In this document: positions 27,120 to 35,155 of the stretch, in pieces
Numbering within the stretch: position 1 is the first letter of the stretch
Layout of the letters: every line of letters starts with the position of its first letter
Source of the DNA: Terribacillus saccharophilus
GTDB taxonomy: Bacteria > Bacillota > Bacilli > Bacillales > Amphibacillaceae
Assembly: GCF_002272745.1 (NCBI RefSeq)
Contig: NZ_NPBD01000003.1
Coordinates: forward strand, 1-50,894
Direction of reading: 5' to 3'
DNA: 50,894 nt
Notes under the pieces: generated by a model
What the model was told of the DNA's origin: nothing
Databases searched by the model: none
Seen by the model: the letters and a program-made list of their open reading frames with translations, nothing else
Program-made: the position numbers and the translations under genes

Positions 27120-28385
27120 TTATAACATTTCTTGTTGCTCTACTTTATTATAACTGTTAAATGCAGTCAGTTGTTTGTTCCGCAAGCATAAAATTCCAGT
27201 AATCATCACGAGTATCCCACCAGTTACACATAGAACCTGAATGCTGATACCAATTCCTAGCAATGCTGATGTAACCATATAGGACACTGGAATAAGACCT
27301 GTCGAAGCCAGTGCCATGATACTCATCACCCGGCCGATCATCCTCCGATCGGTTGTTTGCTGAAGCATAGTTGAAATAGGAATATTGGTGAATTGGAGAC
27401 AAATACCAATAACGAAAATAGCAGCAGCCGATGACCAGAAATTAAGAGCAGAACCGTAGAGGATGAAAAATGCACTCATGATGATTAAGCTGAAGATAAC
27501 AGTATGACCTGGACTTTTTAAGTTTTTTAGTAATACCAGACTGAGAGCAGCTGCAAGAGATCCAATTCCTAATGCCCCTTCCAAAATTGTCAGACCTAAT
27601 GCATTTGTGTGGAACACGTCCTTTGCCAGCAGTGCGACAGATAATGAAACAGGACCTGTAAGGAAGAAGTTGATAAAGAAACTTACTGTCATTATTGTTC
27701 GGATCAGCGGGTTATGTTTTACATAGTGGAAACCTGCTTTCACATCTTCTAACGGGGATTTCTTCACTTCAGCAGATTCCTCACGGTTTGAAATGATCCG
27801 CAGCAAGGATATAGACAGCGTGGCTGCACATAACATGAGAATAGCAAGCGTAAATACTGCAGAAAAACCACCTAACACTATGAGACTTCCGCCAATTGCT
27901 GGTCCCAGAATAGGACTGATCATATTCGTCATCTGCACCATTGCATTCCCTTGCTGCAGGTTTTCCGGTTTAAGTACTTCCGGTAATAACGACCCTGCGG
28001 CCGGGTAAGAAAAAGCATCAGAAACACCAAACAGCGCAGACAGAACCAGCAAGTGCCAAGGCTGCAGCATATCTGTCAGCAAAAGCCCGATGACGATTCC
28101 AACCAAAATTGCCCTGGAGCCATCAGATAGGAGCAGAATTATTTTTTTAGAAAAACGATCGGCAGTTATACCGCCAATAACAATGAATAATAATCGAGGA
28201 ACTGAGGCTGCAAAAAAGAGCATCCCAAAATAAAAGCGATTATCCGTAATGGAAAGCATCAGCCACTCCGCTCCCATTAAGTACACATAATAGCCTGGAG
28301 CAGAAAATAACATGCTTATAAATACGAGCCTGAAATTGCGATTGCGAAACAGCTGCCACTTGCTTTCTGTTGCTTCTTCTATCAT
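27120..28385 (-). CDS. MFS transporter (drug-exporter-like)
   Basis: The 421-residue protein has about 12 membrane helices and the MFS loop-2 motif GGITADRFSKK. It resembles the MFS_3/DHA3-type exporters. It is the first gene of an apparent operon with liaF, liaS and liaR, which suggests export of an envelope-active compound under LiaR control (inference). The substrate is unknown. A 9-bp inverted repeat overlaps its likely promoter. Confidence 0.88.
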   Translation of the reverse strand: MIEEATESKWQLFRNRNFRLVFISMLFSAPGYYVYLMGAEWLMLSITDNRFYFGMLFFAASVPRLLFIVIGGITADRFSKKIILLLSDGSRAILVGIVIGLLLTDMLQPWHLLVLSALFGVSDAFSYPAAGSLLPEVLKPENLQQGNAMVQMTNMISPILGPAIGGSLIVLGGFSAVFTLAILMLCAATLSISLLRIISNREESAEVKKSPLEDVKAGFHYVKHNPLIRTIMTVSFFINFFLTGPVSLSVALLAKDVFHTNALGLTILEGALGIGSLAAALSLVLLKNLKSPGHTVIFSLIIMSAFFILYGSALNFWSSAAAIFVIGICLQFTNIPISTMLQQTTDRRMIGRVMSIMALASTGLIPVSYMVTSALLGIGISIQVLCVTGGILVMITGILCLRNKQLTAFNSYNKVEQQEML

Positions 28386-28401
28386 TCTTTCAACCTTCTT
28401 T

Positions 28402-28431
28402 CCATTTGTTATTTAAAGTATAAACAAATGG
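28402..28431. repeat. 9-12-9 inverted repeat before the MFS-liaFSR operon
   Basis: CCATTTGTT and AACAAATGG, perfect complements, are separated by 12 bases. On the minus strand the centre carries TATACT, a possible -10. It looks like an operator for a dimeric regulator. I cannot match it confidently to a known LiaR box. Confidence 0.6.
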
Positions 28432-28467
28432 AAATACCCGGAAAACAATCTATAGAATGGACTTGTA

Positions 28468-28483
28468 TCCGCCTTAAGGCGGA
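28468..28483. repeat. 16-bp perfect palindrome
   Basis: TCCGCCTTAAGGCGGA reads identically on both strands, in the intergenic region between the divergent MFS and sigma-factor genes. No T-run follows on either strand, so it is not a terminator. Confidence 0.6.
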
Positions 28484-28611
28484 GTCTCATTTCCGACTGA
28501 CAAAACTGTTGAAGTTGTTGCTTCCTGCAAGAAATCTTCTTATAGTAAAATAAATGAATACCCGTATCCTTCTAGAAGTTAAAAACGTATAAGGAATAAA
28601 GGGGTGAAAAA

Positions 28612-29250
28612 ATGGAGCAGCCCAAACAAGTTGATCGTCAATCACAGATAGAGGAAACACTGGATAAGTTATCGCATTACTGTTTGTATCTGACAAAGAA
28701 TAAATGGGATAGTGAAGAAATAACGCAGGAGGCAGTCTTAAAGACGCTGACAAAATATCCCGAAGACACCTTTCCCCCGCCTGTTAGTCTGTTGAAAAAG
28801 ATTGCTTATCACGCCTGGATAGACAGAATACGTAAACAGAAGAAAGAAGAGCTTGTTTCTGAGATTCAGGATACAACGTTAGCTGAAAGACAAGACAACG
28901 CGCACCAAATGGAGCAACTACGAAAACTTACTCCAAAGCAGCTGATTGTGTTTGTCTTAAAGGAAGCTTTTCATTATCAATCTGCCGAAATTGCAGATCT
29001 GCTTGAATTAAATGAATCAGCTGTAAAAGCGCTCCTGCATCGGGGACGCATAAATATTCAAGTTGATACGATACATCCCCTCGTGTGGAGTTCATGGGAT
29101 AACTTAGAACAGGAAGAGTTTTTTGAGCTGATAGAATTGTCTCTCAACAGAGGCGATCCAGCAGAAATAATTCGCATTCTCCCTAATGTGTTTCGTACTT
29201 CCAAGCCCTACCTTCAAACAAATTCGAATCTATACATGGCTGCAGCCTAA
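28612..29250 (+). CDS. ECF-like RNA polymerase sigma factor
   Basis: The 212-residue protein has sigma region 2 (DSEEITQEAVLKTLTKYPE; LLKKIAYHAWIDRIRKQK, about 40-85) and sigma region 4 helix-turn-helix (LTPKQLIVFVLKEAFHYQSAE followed by LNESAVKALLHRGR, about 105-145). A C-terminal tail of about 65 residues has no recognised domain. No anti-sigma gene is adjacent. The start ATG follows GGGGTGAAAAA. It is divergent from the MFS-lia operon and precedes clpP, separated by a terminator. Confidence 0.85.
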   Translation: MEQPKQVDRQSQIEETLDKLSHYCLYLTKNKWDSEEITQEAVLKTLTKYPEDTFPPPVSLLKKIAYHAWIDRIRKQKKEELVSEIQDTTLAERQDNAHQMEQLRKLTPKQLIVFVLKEAFHYQSAEIADLLELNESAVKALLHRGRINIQVDTIHPLVWSSWDNLEQEEFFELIELSLNRGDPAEIIRILPNVFRTSKPYLQTNSNLYMAAA

Positions 29251-29269
29251 GGTTGCAGTTATTTTTTTG
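29240..29269 (+). terminator. Terminator overlapping the sigma-factor stop codon
   Basis: CTGCAGCC and GGTTGCAG form the stem with the stop codon TAA as the loop, followed by TTATTTTTTT. Confidence 0.8.
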
Positions 29270-29284
29270 CCCGTATCGTATACA

Positions 29285-29324
29285 ACTCTCCTTTCGTTCT
29301 AATTATGAATAACGAAAGGAGAGT
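29285..29324 (+). promoter_or_regulatory. Perfect 14-bp hairpin hiding the clpP ribosome binding site
   Basis: ACTCTCCTTTCGTT (29285-29298) is exactly complementary to AACGAAAGGAGAGT (29311-29324) with a 12-base loop. The right arm contains the whole Shine-Dalgarno sequence AAAGGAGAG, 8 bases before the ATG at 29332. No U-run follows. The structure should block initiation unless opened by heat, a ligand, a protein or upstream translation. Confidence 0.75.
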
Positions 29325-29331
29325 GTAAGTA

Positions 29332-29913
29332 ATGACAGCAATACCTTATGTAGTGGAGCAATCGAATATGGGAGAACGATCTTATGACATTTACTCAAGA
29401 CTGTTAAAAGATCGAATCATTATGGTGAGTGAAGAAATCAACGATAGTATGGCTAACGCAATTGTTGCGCAGCTGTTATTTCTAGCAGCAGACGATCCTG
29501 ATAAGGATATTTCGCTGTACATCAATAGTCCTGGAGGTTCAATTTCAGCCGGTTTTTCAATACTCGATACGATGCAGTTTATCAAACCGGATGTGCAGAC
29601 AATTTGCACAGGCATGGCCGCTTCTTTTGGCGCTATGCTGCTGCTTGCCGGTACGCCAGGGAAAAGATATGCTCTGCCAAATAGTGAAATTATGATTCAC
29701 CAGCCGCTTGGAGGCGCAAGAGGTCAGGCAGCCGATATTGAAATCACTGCAAAGAGGATAATCAAACAAAGGCAGCATATCAATCAATTGATTGCAGAAT
29801 TTACCGGACAGCCTATCGAAAAAGTAGCTGCCGATACTGACCGGGATTATTTTATGAGTGCAAGGGAAGCGAAGGATTACGGGATTATTGATCAGGTTTT
29901 ATTGCGGAAATAG
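29332..29913 (+). CDS. clpP: ATP-dependent Clp protease proteolytic subunit (ClpP paralogue)
   Basis: The 193-residue serine protease barrel subunit has the full triad: Ser98 (GMAASFGAM), His123 (MIHQPLGG) and Asp172 (DTDRDYFM), at the standard ClpP positions. It works with ClpX/ClpC-type unfoldases. The location beside a sigma factor rather than the usual clpP locus suggests a second copy, though the rest of the genome is not visible. No CtsR-type direct repeat was seen upstream; instead a hairpin covers the ribosome binding site. Confidence 0.95.
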   Translation: MTAIPYVVEQSNMGERSYDIYSRLLKDRIIMVSEEINDSMANAIVAQLLFLAADDPDKDISLYINSPGGSISAGFSILDTMQFIKPDVQTICTGMAASFGAMLLLAGTPGKRYALPNSEIMIHQPLGGARGQAADIEITAKRIIKQRQHINQLIAEFTGQPIEKVAADTDRDYFMSAREAKDYGIIDQVLLRK

Positions 29914-29955
29914 GGAATTATCGATTTGAAGGCTGTCTTTCTTTCAGCCCCAAAA

Positions 29956-29995
29956 ATAAAAAGACCTGAGTCATTAAAAGCTCAGGTCTTTTTTG
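29956..29995. terminator. Bidirectional terminator after clpP
   Basis: AAAAAGACCTGAG and CTCAGGTCTTTTTT enclose TCATTAAAAG. It serves clpP and, on the other strand, the TRAP operon. Confidence 0.9.
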
Positions 29996-30002
29996 TGCTA
30001 TA

Positions 30003-30257
30003 TCAACTGCCGGACATACTTTTATCTTGGTCATTAACATTTTTCTTATTCGGCAAGTAGTTCAATGAGAAACCGACGAGGCTGAATATTGCACTCAAAA
30101 TAATTGTGGGATTTTTAAACCATTCCGCACTTTGGATGATAAGGTCTCCATTTTGCAGGATTAAGCCCAGAATCTGTCCGAACACAAGCAGTGTACCGCA
30201 TGCCAGGAATGCTACAAGAAATACTTTAAACAACAATTCTGCAAGCTTTCGCATCAT
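30003..30257 (-). CDS. Small membrane protein at the end of the TRAP-type operon
   Basis: The protein is about 84 residues with two hydrophobic segments (about 8-32 and 48-66) and a polar tail (NKKNVNDQDKSMSGS). The ATG at 30257 follows GGGAG. It begins 19 bases after the permease stop, in the same direction, so it may be a partner subunit. Its place recalls the small DctQ subunit of TRAP transporters but it is only about half that length and I do not recognise the family. Confidence 0.65.
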   Translation of the reverse strand: MMRKLAELLFKVFLVAFLACGTLLVFGQILGLILQNGDLIIQSAEWFKNPTIILSAIFSLVGFSLNYLPNKKNVNDQDKSMSGS

Positions 30258-30276
30258 TACCAACTCCCTATCCCTT

Positions 30277-31620
30277 TTATACTGGCAGTATCTCCATTCC
30301 GATTAGCCAGCCAATTCCTACGATTGGCAGCATGTAATATAAGATTAATGGTATGAATGTTTTTTCCGGTCTTGCTCCTGCTAGTCCGGATGCAATGAAT
30401 ATCGACCCCGAAGCTGGAGGAGATGCACCTTCAGTTGAAGAAAATGCCAGTATGGCTACTACTGCCACCAACGGGTCTACTCCGGCAGATGTTAAAGCAG
30501 AAAATGAAACTAAACCAACTGCAGTAAGTGTGGCTGTAGAGGATAGCGGTCCTGCTACTAATGTAACCAATATACCTACCATCAGTACCATCAGCCATTT
30601 TGGTATATCAAGTGAAGAAGTAATTTGACTGAGATCATTCGCAAGTCCTAGTTGCGAGAGGACTTCACTGGCAGCTACTGCGAATAACATGAGTGCGCCA
30701 ATTGTTGTAAATTGCGGAATAGCAGATGATAACATTTTAGACCAATTTGCCAGCGATCCAGGTGTTTTCTTCCGACCGATTATTAAACTGATGAGCATAA
30801 TTAAAATAGGTATCCAAGTAATCAATGAGATCTCGTCCATTGCCTCTGGTCCAATTCTAGGATTGTTCTCTAATGCTTCCGCAAGGGGACCAACAGTAAC
30901 AAGTATAGGAATCAATGCACCTAAGAATATGAAGATAGATTTCCACCCTTGTTTAAGAGCTTCCCTGAAGCCAAGGATATCCTCCGACGGTAGAGCCTTG
31001 ATACCATTTTTCTTAACTAGCAAGAACACTAAAATCATTCTGTAGATAACTTGGTAACCACCTCCGATTAAAAGAGCAATATACAGATCCCCCTCTGCCA
31101 CTACAGCTCCTATCGGTGCAAATCCAAGCATGATGAACATGGAAGAATTCGGTGGTAATGCTGCGCCTAAACCGCCATTTCCAGCCAGGATCGTCGCAGT
31201 CGTCTCGCGGCTCCATCCAGATCTAATCATCCATTGTGCAGTGATTGATCCGGTTGTCGCGGTATTCGCTGAATTGGATCCTGAAAGAGCGCCAAGAATA
31301 GCAGAACCTACCGTACTCATATAAGCTGCACCACCTGGCAGTTTTCCAATAAGTGAGTTGAGTATACGTAAAAGAGCTTGAATTAAGTTGAGCCGATCAA
31401 CTAAGAATGCCATGAAAACAAAGGCTACAGCAGCGTATAATACTTCATAGGTTGAAGCAAATACTAAACCGTCCCAAAATAATCTTGGTGCCTCTGTTCC
31501 TCCAAACAATACAGTGGCAAGGAAACCTAGAAACATCGCCTCCCCCATGTTGCGCTTCACTATTACATTCCAGATGATAATAACTCCTATAAACACTACT
31601 AGTGCGATAAAACCCGTCAT
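30277..31620 (-). CDS. TRAP-type large permease (DctM-like)
   Basis: The 447-residue, roughly 12-helix protein has DctM-family features: GALSGSNSANTATTGSITAQW and the matching second-half motif LAGNGGLGAALPPNSSMFIM, plus FSSTEGASPPASGSIFIASG. Such permeases move organic acids with sodium. A DctP-type binding protein is not encoded here. The strong GGGGAGGGAG site precedes ATG. It follows the dehydrogenase and RraA-like genes, so the substrate is probably a hydroxy- or oxo-acid consumed by those enzymes. Confidence 0.8.
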   Translation of the reverse strand: MTGFIALVVFIGVIIIWNVIVKRNMGEAMFLGFLATVLFGGTEAPRLFWDGLVFASTYEVLYAAVAFVFMAFLVDRLNLIQALLRILNSLIGKLPGGAAYMSTVGSAILGALSGSNSANTATTGSITAQWMIRSGWSRETTATILAGNGGLGAALPPNSSMFIMLGFAPIGAVVAEGDLYIALLIGGGYQVIYRMILVFLLVKKNGIKALPSEDILGFREALKQGWKSIFIFLGALIPILVTVGPLAEALENNPRIGPEAMDEISLITWIPILIMLISLIIGRKKTPGSLANWSKMLSSAIPQFTTIGALMLFAVAASEVLSQLGLANDLSQITSSLDIPKWLMVLMVGILVTLVAGPLSSTATLTAVGLVSFSALTSAGVDPLVAVVAILAFSSTEGASPPASGSIFIASGLAGARPEKTFIPLILYYMLPIVGIGWLIGMEILPV

Positions 31621-31668
31621 TTGTTCTCCCTCCCCTTCAGCTCTCTCTTTATTAAAACGCTTACATTT

Positions 31669-32562
31669 TTAGGTGTGATATACCTCATCTTCCTTCATTA
31701 ACAATGCAACGATTTCTTCCCAAGTATCTGGTTTTTTTCCTTTATATTTTTCAGAAATATTTAAATCAGCTAGACGTTCCAATTTCTTCTGTGCAGCAAT
31801 CGACATGCCCGCATCTAAGTTGGATTCTTGCAGCATCTCGATGCTACCACCCAATTCCACCGCGCGTCTTTTTGCATGGAGTGCACTTCCTGTTACAAGT
31901 CGATTCATTGTTTCAACAAAAGTCTTAGCATTCATTGTTTCGTTAATGGAGTGAATGGCCGTATCTTCTACTCCATATGTCTTGGCTGCTTCTAAAAATT
32001 CAACCATCAAACCAACGACACCTTTCATATAGATGCTTCTTATTAGTTTGAGTGCTGAAGCATCACCAGGATTGTCGCTTATTTTAGTGATTTGCATGCC
32101 GTATCCAGCTAATTGTTTTATAAATGAATCTGTACCGTTTCCACTTGCTGAGATTGGCACCTTATGTTTATAAACTGGTAATGGCCCAAGCATAGCTGCA
32201 TCTACAAACAGAGAGCCTCCATCCTCTACTACACTGGCTACCTGTTTTTTTATATCAGGGGTAGCGGCAGATACATCCACATAAACTAAATTATCCTTAA
32301 AACTATTGGTTAGTGATCGCGCTGCTTCTAACGTCTTGTTGGCAGGCACTGCAGCGATAACAATCGTACATAAATCCAAAACTTCATTAGCGCTAGCCAA
32401 TAGCTCTACATTTGCTTTGGAAGCTCTATCTCTTATACGTTTAGAAAGATTCGGTTCATCTAAAAGCGGATCAAATGCATAGAATCTATCGATGCCTTCA
32501 CTATGCAATCCAGATGCCATTTCATAAGCAGCTTCTCCAAACCCAACAAAACCTAATTTCAT
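31669..32562 (-). CDS. NAD(P)-dependent oxidoreductase, 6-phosphogluconate dehydrogenase-like with DUF1932
   Basis: The protein is about 297 residues. The N-terminal Rossmann domain has KLGFVGFGEAAYEMA (GxGxxxxxM-like). The mid-region FVDAAMLGPLPVYKHKVPI corresponds to the substrate loop of beta-hydroxyacid dehydrogenases. The C-terminal helical DUF1932-like part is about 195-265. The likely reaction is oxidation of a beta-hydroxy acid. The ATG at 32562 is favoured over 32571, which abuts the GGGG site. It follows the RraA-like gene by 12 bases. Confidence 0.82.
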   Translation of the reverse strand: MKLGFVGFGEAAYEMASGLHSEGIDRFYAFDPLLDEPNLSKRIRDRASKANVELLASANEVLDLCTIVIAAVPANKTLEAARSLTNSFKDNLVYVDVSAATPDIKKQVASVVEDGGSLFVDAAMLGPLPVYKHKVPISASGNGTDSFIKQLAGYGMQITKISDNPGDASALKLIRSIYMKGVVGLMVEFLEAAKTYGVEDTAIHSINETMNAKTFVETMNRLVTGSALHAKRRAVELGGSIEMLQESNLDAGMSIAAQKKLERLADLNISEKYKGKKPDTWEEIVALLMKEDEVYHT

Positions 32563-32574
32563 AGCTCTCATCCC

Positions 32575-33246
32575 CTAATCTTGGTATTGTTTCATTTTGC
32601 TTTCTAACCATTTCGGTGCTAAAGACATTGGGTCAGGGTGTTCCTGATGAGAATACTGTGCAATTGCTTCCAGACGTTTTTTTTCATATGACAATTTTTC
32701 TGACGCCATACGAAGCACTTCGTCGATTTTATTGACCGGTACGACAACTACACCATCATCATCTGCTACAACTAAATCACCTGGCGCAACACGGATACCC
32801 CCGCAAGATATGACTTCGTTTATTTTTCCCGGACCATCTTTGAAAGGACCATTTGGATTAAAGCCTTTACTGTAAATAGGAAATTTCAACTCTTCCAGTG
32901 CTTTTTTATCCCTTACAAGACCATCAATCACAATACCTTCTACTCCGATGACTTGGGCTGAACTAGCCATAAGTTCTCCTAAGTAAGCATTATTTGTGTG
33001 ACCTTTTCCATCGACTACCAAAACATGTCCCCTCTTTGCTGAATAGATAGCTTGATGAAGAAATAAATTATCTCCGGGTCTTAAACTTACTGTCATTGCT
33101 GTTCCTACAAATTCCATACCAGAGTTTACTGGTTTGATACGGTAATCCATAGAACCTGTACAACCCATAACATCAGCAAGAAGCGTAGTATTTAACTTTT
33201 TTGCTCGCTCGATGAGTTCAATTGGTAATAACGGTACGCCTTCCAT
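32575..33246 (-). CDS. RraA-like / HMG aldolase family protein
   Basis: The 223-residue protein belongs to the RraA fold that includes 4-hydroxy-4-methyl-2-oxoglutarate aldolase and oxaloacetate decarboxylase. Key residues lie in GHTNNAYLGELMASSA and GIVIDGLVRDKKAL (the DG..RD metal/substrate site), followed by VAPGDLVVADDDGVVVVP. Catabolic context (dehydrogenase, TRAP permease, RpiR regulator) supports an aldolase or decarboxylase of an oxo-acid rather than an RNase E inhibitor. The site GGGGGATTAGAT precedes ATG. It is the first gene of the operon. Confidence 0.85.
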   Translation of the reverse strand: MEGVPLLPIELIERAKKLNTTLLADVMGCTGSMDYRIKPVNSGMEFVGTAMTVSLRPGDNLFLHQAIYSAKRGHVLVVDGKGHTNNAYLGELMASSAQVIGVEGIVIDGLVRDKKALEELKFPIYSKGFNPNGPFKDGPGKINEVISCGGIRVAPGDLVVADDDGVVVVPVNKIDEVLRMASEKLSYEKKRLEAIAQYSHQEHPDPMSLAPKWLESKMKQYQD

Positions 33247-33289
33247 ATCTAATCCCCCTACGTAATGTATATTACTATAAAATTATTTA

Positions 33290-33342
33290 AGGTAACGTTT
33301 ATTACCTTGATGCTGTGATCATACCACTTTATCCCATCACAG
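33290..33342. promoter_or_regulatory. Two inverted repeats upstream of the RraA operon, putative RpiR operators
   Basis: AGGTAACGTTTATTACCT (33290-33307) has 6-bp arms around 6 bases. CTGTGAT...ATCACAG (33313-33342) has 7-bp arms around 16 bases. Both lie between the RpiR gene and the RraA-like gene and could bind the RpiR-type regulator. The promoter itself is not clear. Confidence 0.45.
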
Positions 33343-33355
33343 TAAAGCGCTTTCA
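33342..33355 (+). promoter_or_regulatory. cre-like site (CcpA)
   Basis: GTAAAGCGCTTTCA matches the catabolite-responsive element consensus at 12 of 14 positions, including the central CG. It would place the carbon-acid operon under catabolite repression. Confidence 0.5.
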
Positions 33356-33392
33356 TAAGAAATTTTCAAAATAAAAATAAGTTACCGCACAA

Positions 33393-34244
33393 TTAACGTT
33401 TTGTGTGATAACTCATTTTTGTAAGAATTTCATTGATTTTATCAAGTCTAGGCTTGGTTATTTCAGGATAATTGATAGGTAAAGCACTTAGAATATAGTC
33501 AACGATAAAAATGGCTGACACTATGGAATTATGTGAAGCTGCACTTGCTGAAGAACAAGGTAAAATGAAATCAGCGTACTTTGTCATTGGTGAAGAATAA
33601 CTATCCGTTATCAAGATGATTTCAGCACCGCAGGACTTGGCTACTTCTAACATATTTGCGATTCGTTCAGCATATCGTGGATAACTCACCGCTATTATTA
33701 AATCTGACGAAGTAAGACCGATAGATTCATCAACCCATTCACTTTTATCCGCATCAATATACCTGCAATTCCCTAAAATCCTATTTATCCCAAAAGATAT
33801 GTATTCTCCTACTGGTCTTCCGCTTCGCACACTTGTGCATATAATGTTATCTGATGCTGCTATCTTTTTTATAATTTCTTGTAATGTATCCTCAGCAATA
33901 TTGTCTAAGGAATATTGGATATTATCTAATTGTAATTCAACGTGCTGCTGCAATAGTTCACTTTTATTAGCATCTTTTAAATTGGCTTCTAACCTAGTTT
34001 GAGGAGCAGCTTTATGCTTCATGTTTGCTTGGAGTTCTTTCTGTAGTTCTGAAAAACCTGAATAGCCTACTGCTGCAGAAAATCTCATAATAGTAGCTGT
34101 ACTTGTACCTACCGTTGAGGCTAATTTATCAACTGTAAGAAATGCAACTTCCATAGGGTTTTGTACAACATAATCAGCAATCCTTCGCTGTGCTTCTGTT
34201 AATTCAAATGCTTTGGTTTGTAATCTTTGAATAAGGTCATCCAA
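33393..34244 (-). CDS. RpiR/MurR family transcriptional regulator
   Basis: The 283-residue protein has an N-terminal RpiR helix-turn-helix (about 1-77; LTEAQRRIADYVVQN, VGTSTATIMRFSAAVGYSGF) and a C-terminal SIS sugar/phospho-sugar binding domain (about 125-260; IICTSVRSGRPVGEY, DLIIAVSYPRYAE). The start is TTG at 34244 with AGGTG upstream. It is co-directional with and about 150 bases upstream of the RraA-like operon, which it probably controls; the effector is unknown. Confidence 0.9.
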   Translation of the reverse strand: MDDLIQRLQTKAFELTEAQRRIADYVVQNPMEVAFLTVDKLASTVGTSTATIMRFSAAVGYSGFSELQKELQANMKHKAAPQTRLEANLKDANKSELLQQHVELQLDNIQYSLDNIAEDTLQEIIKKIAASDNIICTSVRSGRPVGEYISFGINRILGNCRYIDADKSEWVDESIGLTSSDLIIAVSYPRYAERIANMLEVAKSCGAEIILITDSYSSPMTKYADFILPCSSASAASHNSIVSAIFIVDYILSALPINYPEITKPRLDKINEILTKMSYHTKR

Positions 34245-34422
34245 TGTATCACCTACTCCTGCAGAGATATAGAAATGAGATCAATCGTCATTATTATTTA
34301 TGATAACACTTTTTTAAAATTTTCCCAAAGTGGGATTCTGCTTGAAAAATAAGAGATTATCATAATACTTGAGAAAAAAGGCATCTCCAAATTGGTATGA
34401 TACCCATTTGAAGATGCCTTTT

Positions 34423-34737
34423 TTATGAGACTAGCTTTAATCCTACCGCTGCTCCCAATACCATAGCGATAAACAAGATTCGTTTCCAATCCTTAGATTC
34501 ATTAAAGAATAACATTCCAATTATCGCACCGCCTGATGCTCCAATCCCCGTCCAAACGGCATAGGCTGTGCCCATTGGTAAGCTCTCCATCGCAATGGAA
34601 AGAAAAAGAAAACTTGCTCCAAATCCAAGAATCAGTAGGGCTACTGGTTTCCAGCTTTTATCCTTATGCAGTTTACTTATCATTGCTACACCAAACATCT
34701 CAAACAATCCAGCCAAAATTAAGAATGTCCACGCCAT
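34423..34737 (-). CDS. ykkD: SMR-family guanidinium exporter subunit (YkkD-like)
   Basis: The 104-residue, four-helix small multidrug resistance protein starts [22 protein letters not shown] with the conserved membrane Glu13. AYAVWTGIGASGGAIIGMLFF is the SMR loop signature. The ATG shares one base with the stop of the upstream partner (TAATG). Placed behind a guanidine-I riboswitch, the pair should be a guanidinium/proton antiporter of the paired Gdx type rather than a general drug pump. Confidence 0.92.
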   Translation of the reverse strand: MAWTFLILAGLFEMFGVAMISKLHKDKSWKPVALLILGFGASFLFLSIAMESLPMGTAYAVWTGIGASGGAIIGMLFFNESKDWKRILFIAMVLGAAVGLKLVS

Positions 34738-35075
34738 TACTCTGCCCCCTCTGCTTCTTTATCTTTCGTAACAAGTTTCAGACCAATTACACCTGCAAGT
34801 AATAGAGCTACCAACAAGAACTTATTAAGAACGAATGGCTGTCCAAAGAAGAGAATCTCCGAGAAAAAGGTACCCGCTGTTCCCAACCCTACAAATACAG
34901 CATAAACCGTTCCAACCGGTATATAGCGCCCGGCTCTTATCATCAGGTAGAAGCTAATCAAGATCGCCATTATAGTTCCAATCCATTCCAAAGAACCAGT
35001 TGCATGTTTTAATCCAATAACCCACAAGACTTCAAATACTGCTGCCACAATAACCATGAACCAATGTTTGTTCAA
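34737..35075 (-). CDS. ykkC: SMR-family guanidinium exporter subunit (YkkC-like)
   Basis: The protein is about 112 residues from TTG 35075; the GTG at 35084 lies in the GGAGGTG site. [19 protein letters not shown] holds the conserved Glu. [20 protein letters not shown] and [11 protein letters not shown] match YkkC, and the length equals that of B. subtilis YkkC as I recall it. It forms a heteromeric exporter with the overlapping second gene. Confidence 0.92.
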   Translation of the reverse strand: MNKHWFMVIVAAVFEVLWVIGLKHATGSLEWIGTIMAILISFYLMIRAGRYIPVGTVYAVFVGLGTAGTFFSEILFFGQPFVLNKFLLVALLLAGVIGLKLVTKDKEAEGAE

Positions 35076-35109
35076 TTTTCCCACCTCCGTATTTAGTATG
35101 TCCTTGAAA

Positions 35110-35155
35110 AGAAAAAAAGCCTGAGAGTAACTGTTAAACAGTTTCTCCCAGGCTT
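35110..35155 (-). terminator. Riboswitch-controlled terminator
   Basis: On the minus strand AAAGCCTGGGAGAAACTG pairs with CAGTTACTCTCAGGCTTT, followed by TTTTTCTTTT. The 5' arm overlaps the aptamer's 3' end, the arrangement expected for guanidine-dependent antitermination. Confidence 0.85.

Noticed and set aside
28487..28753. Minus-strand ORF overlapping the sigma-factor start
   Set aside because: No ribosome binding site and no recognisable features; antisense to the sigma gene.
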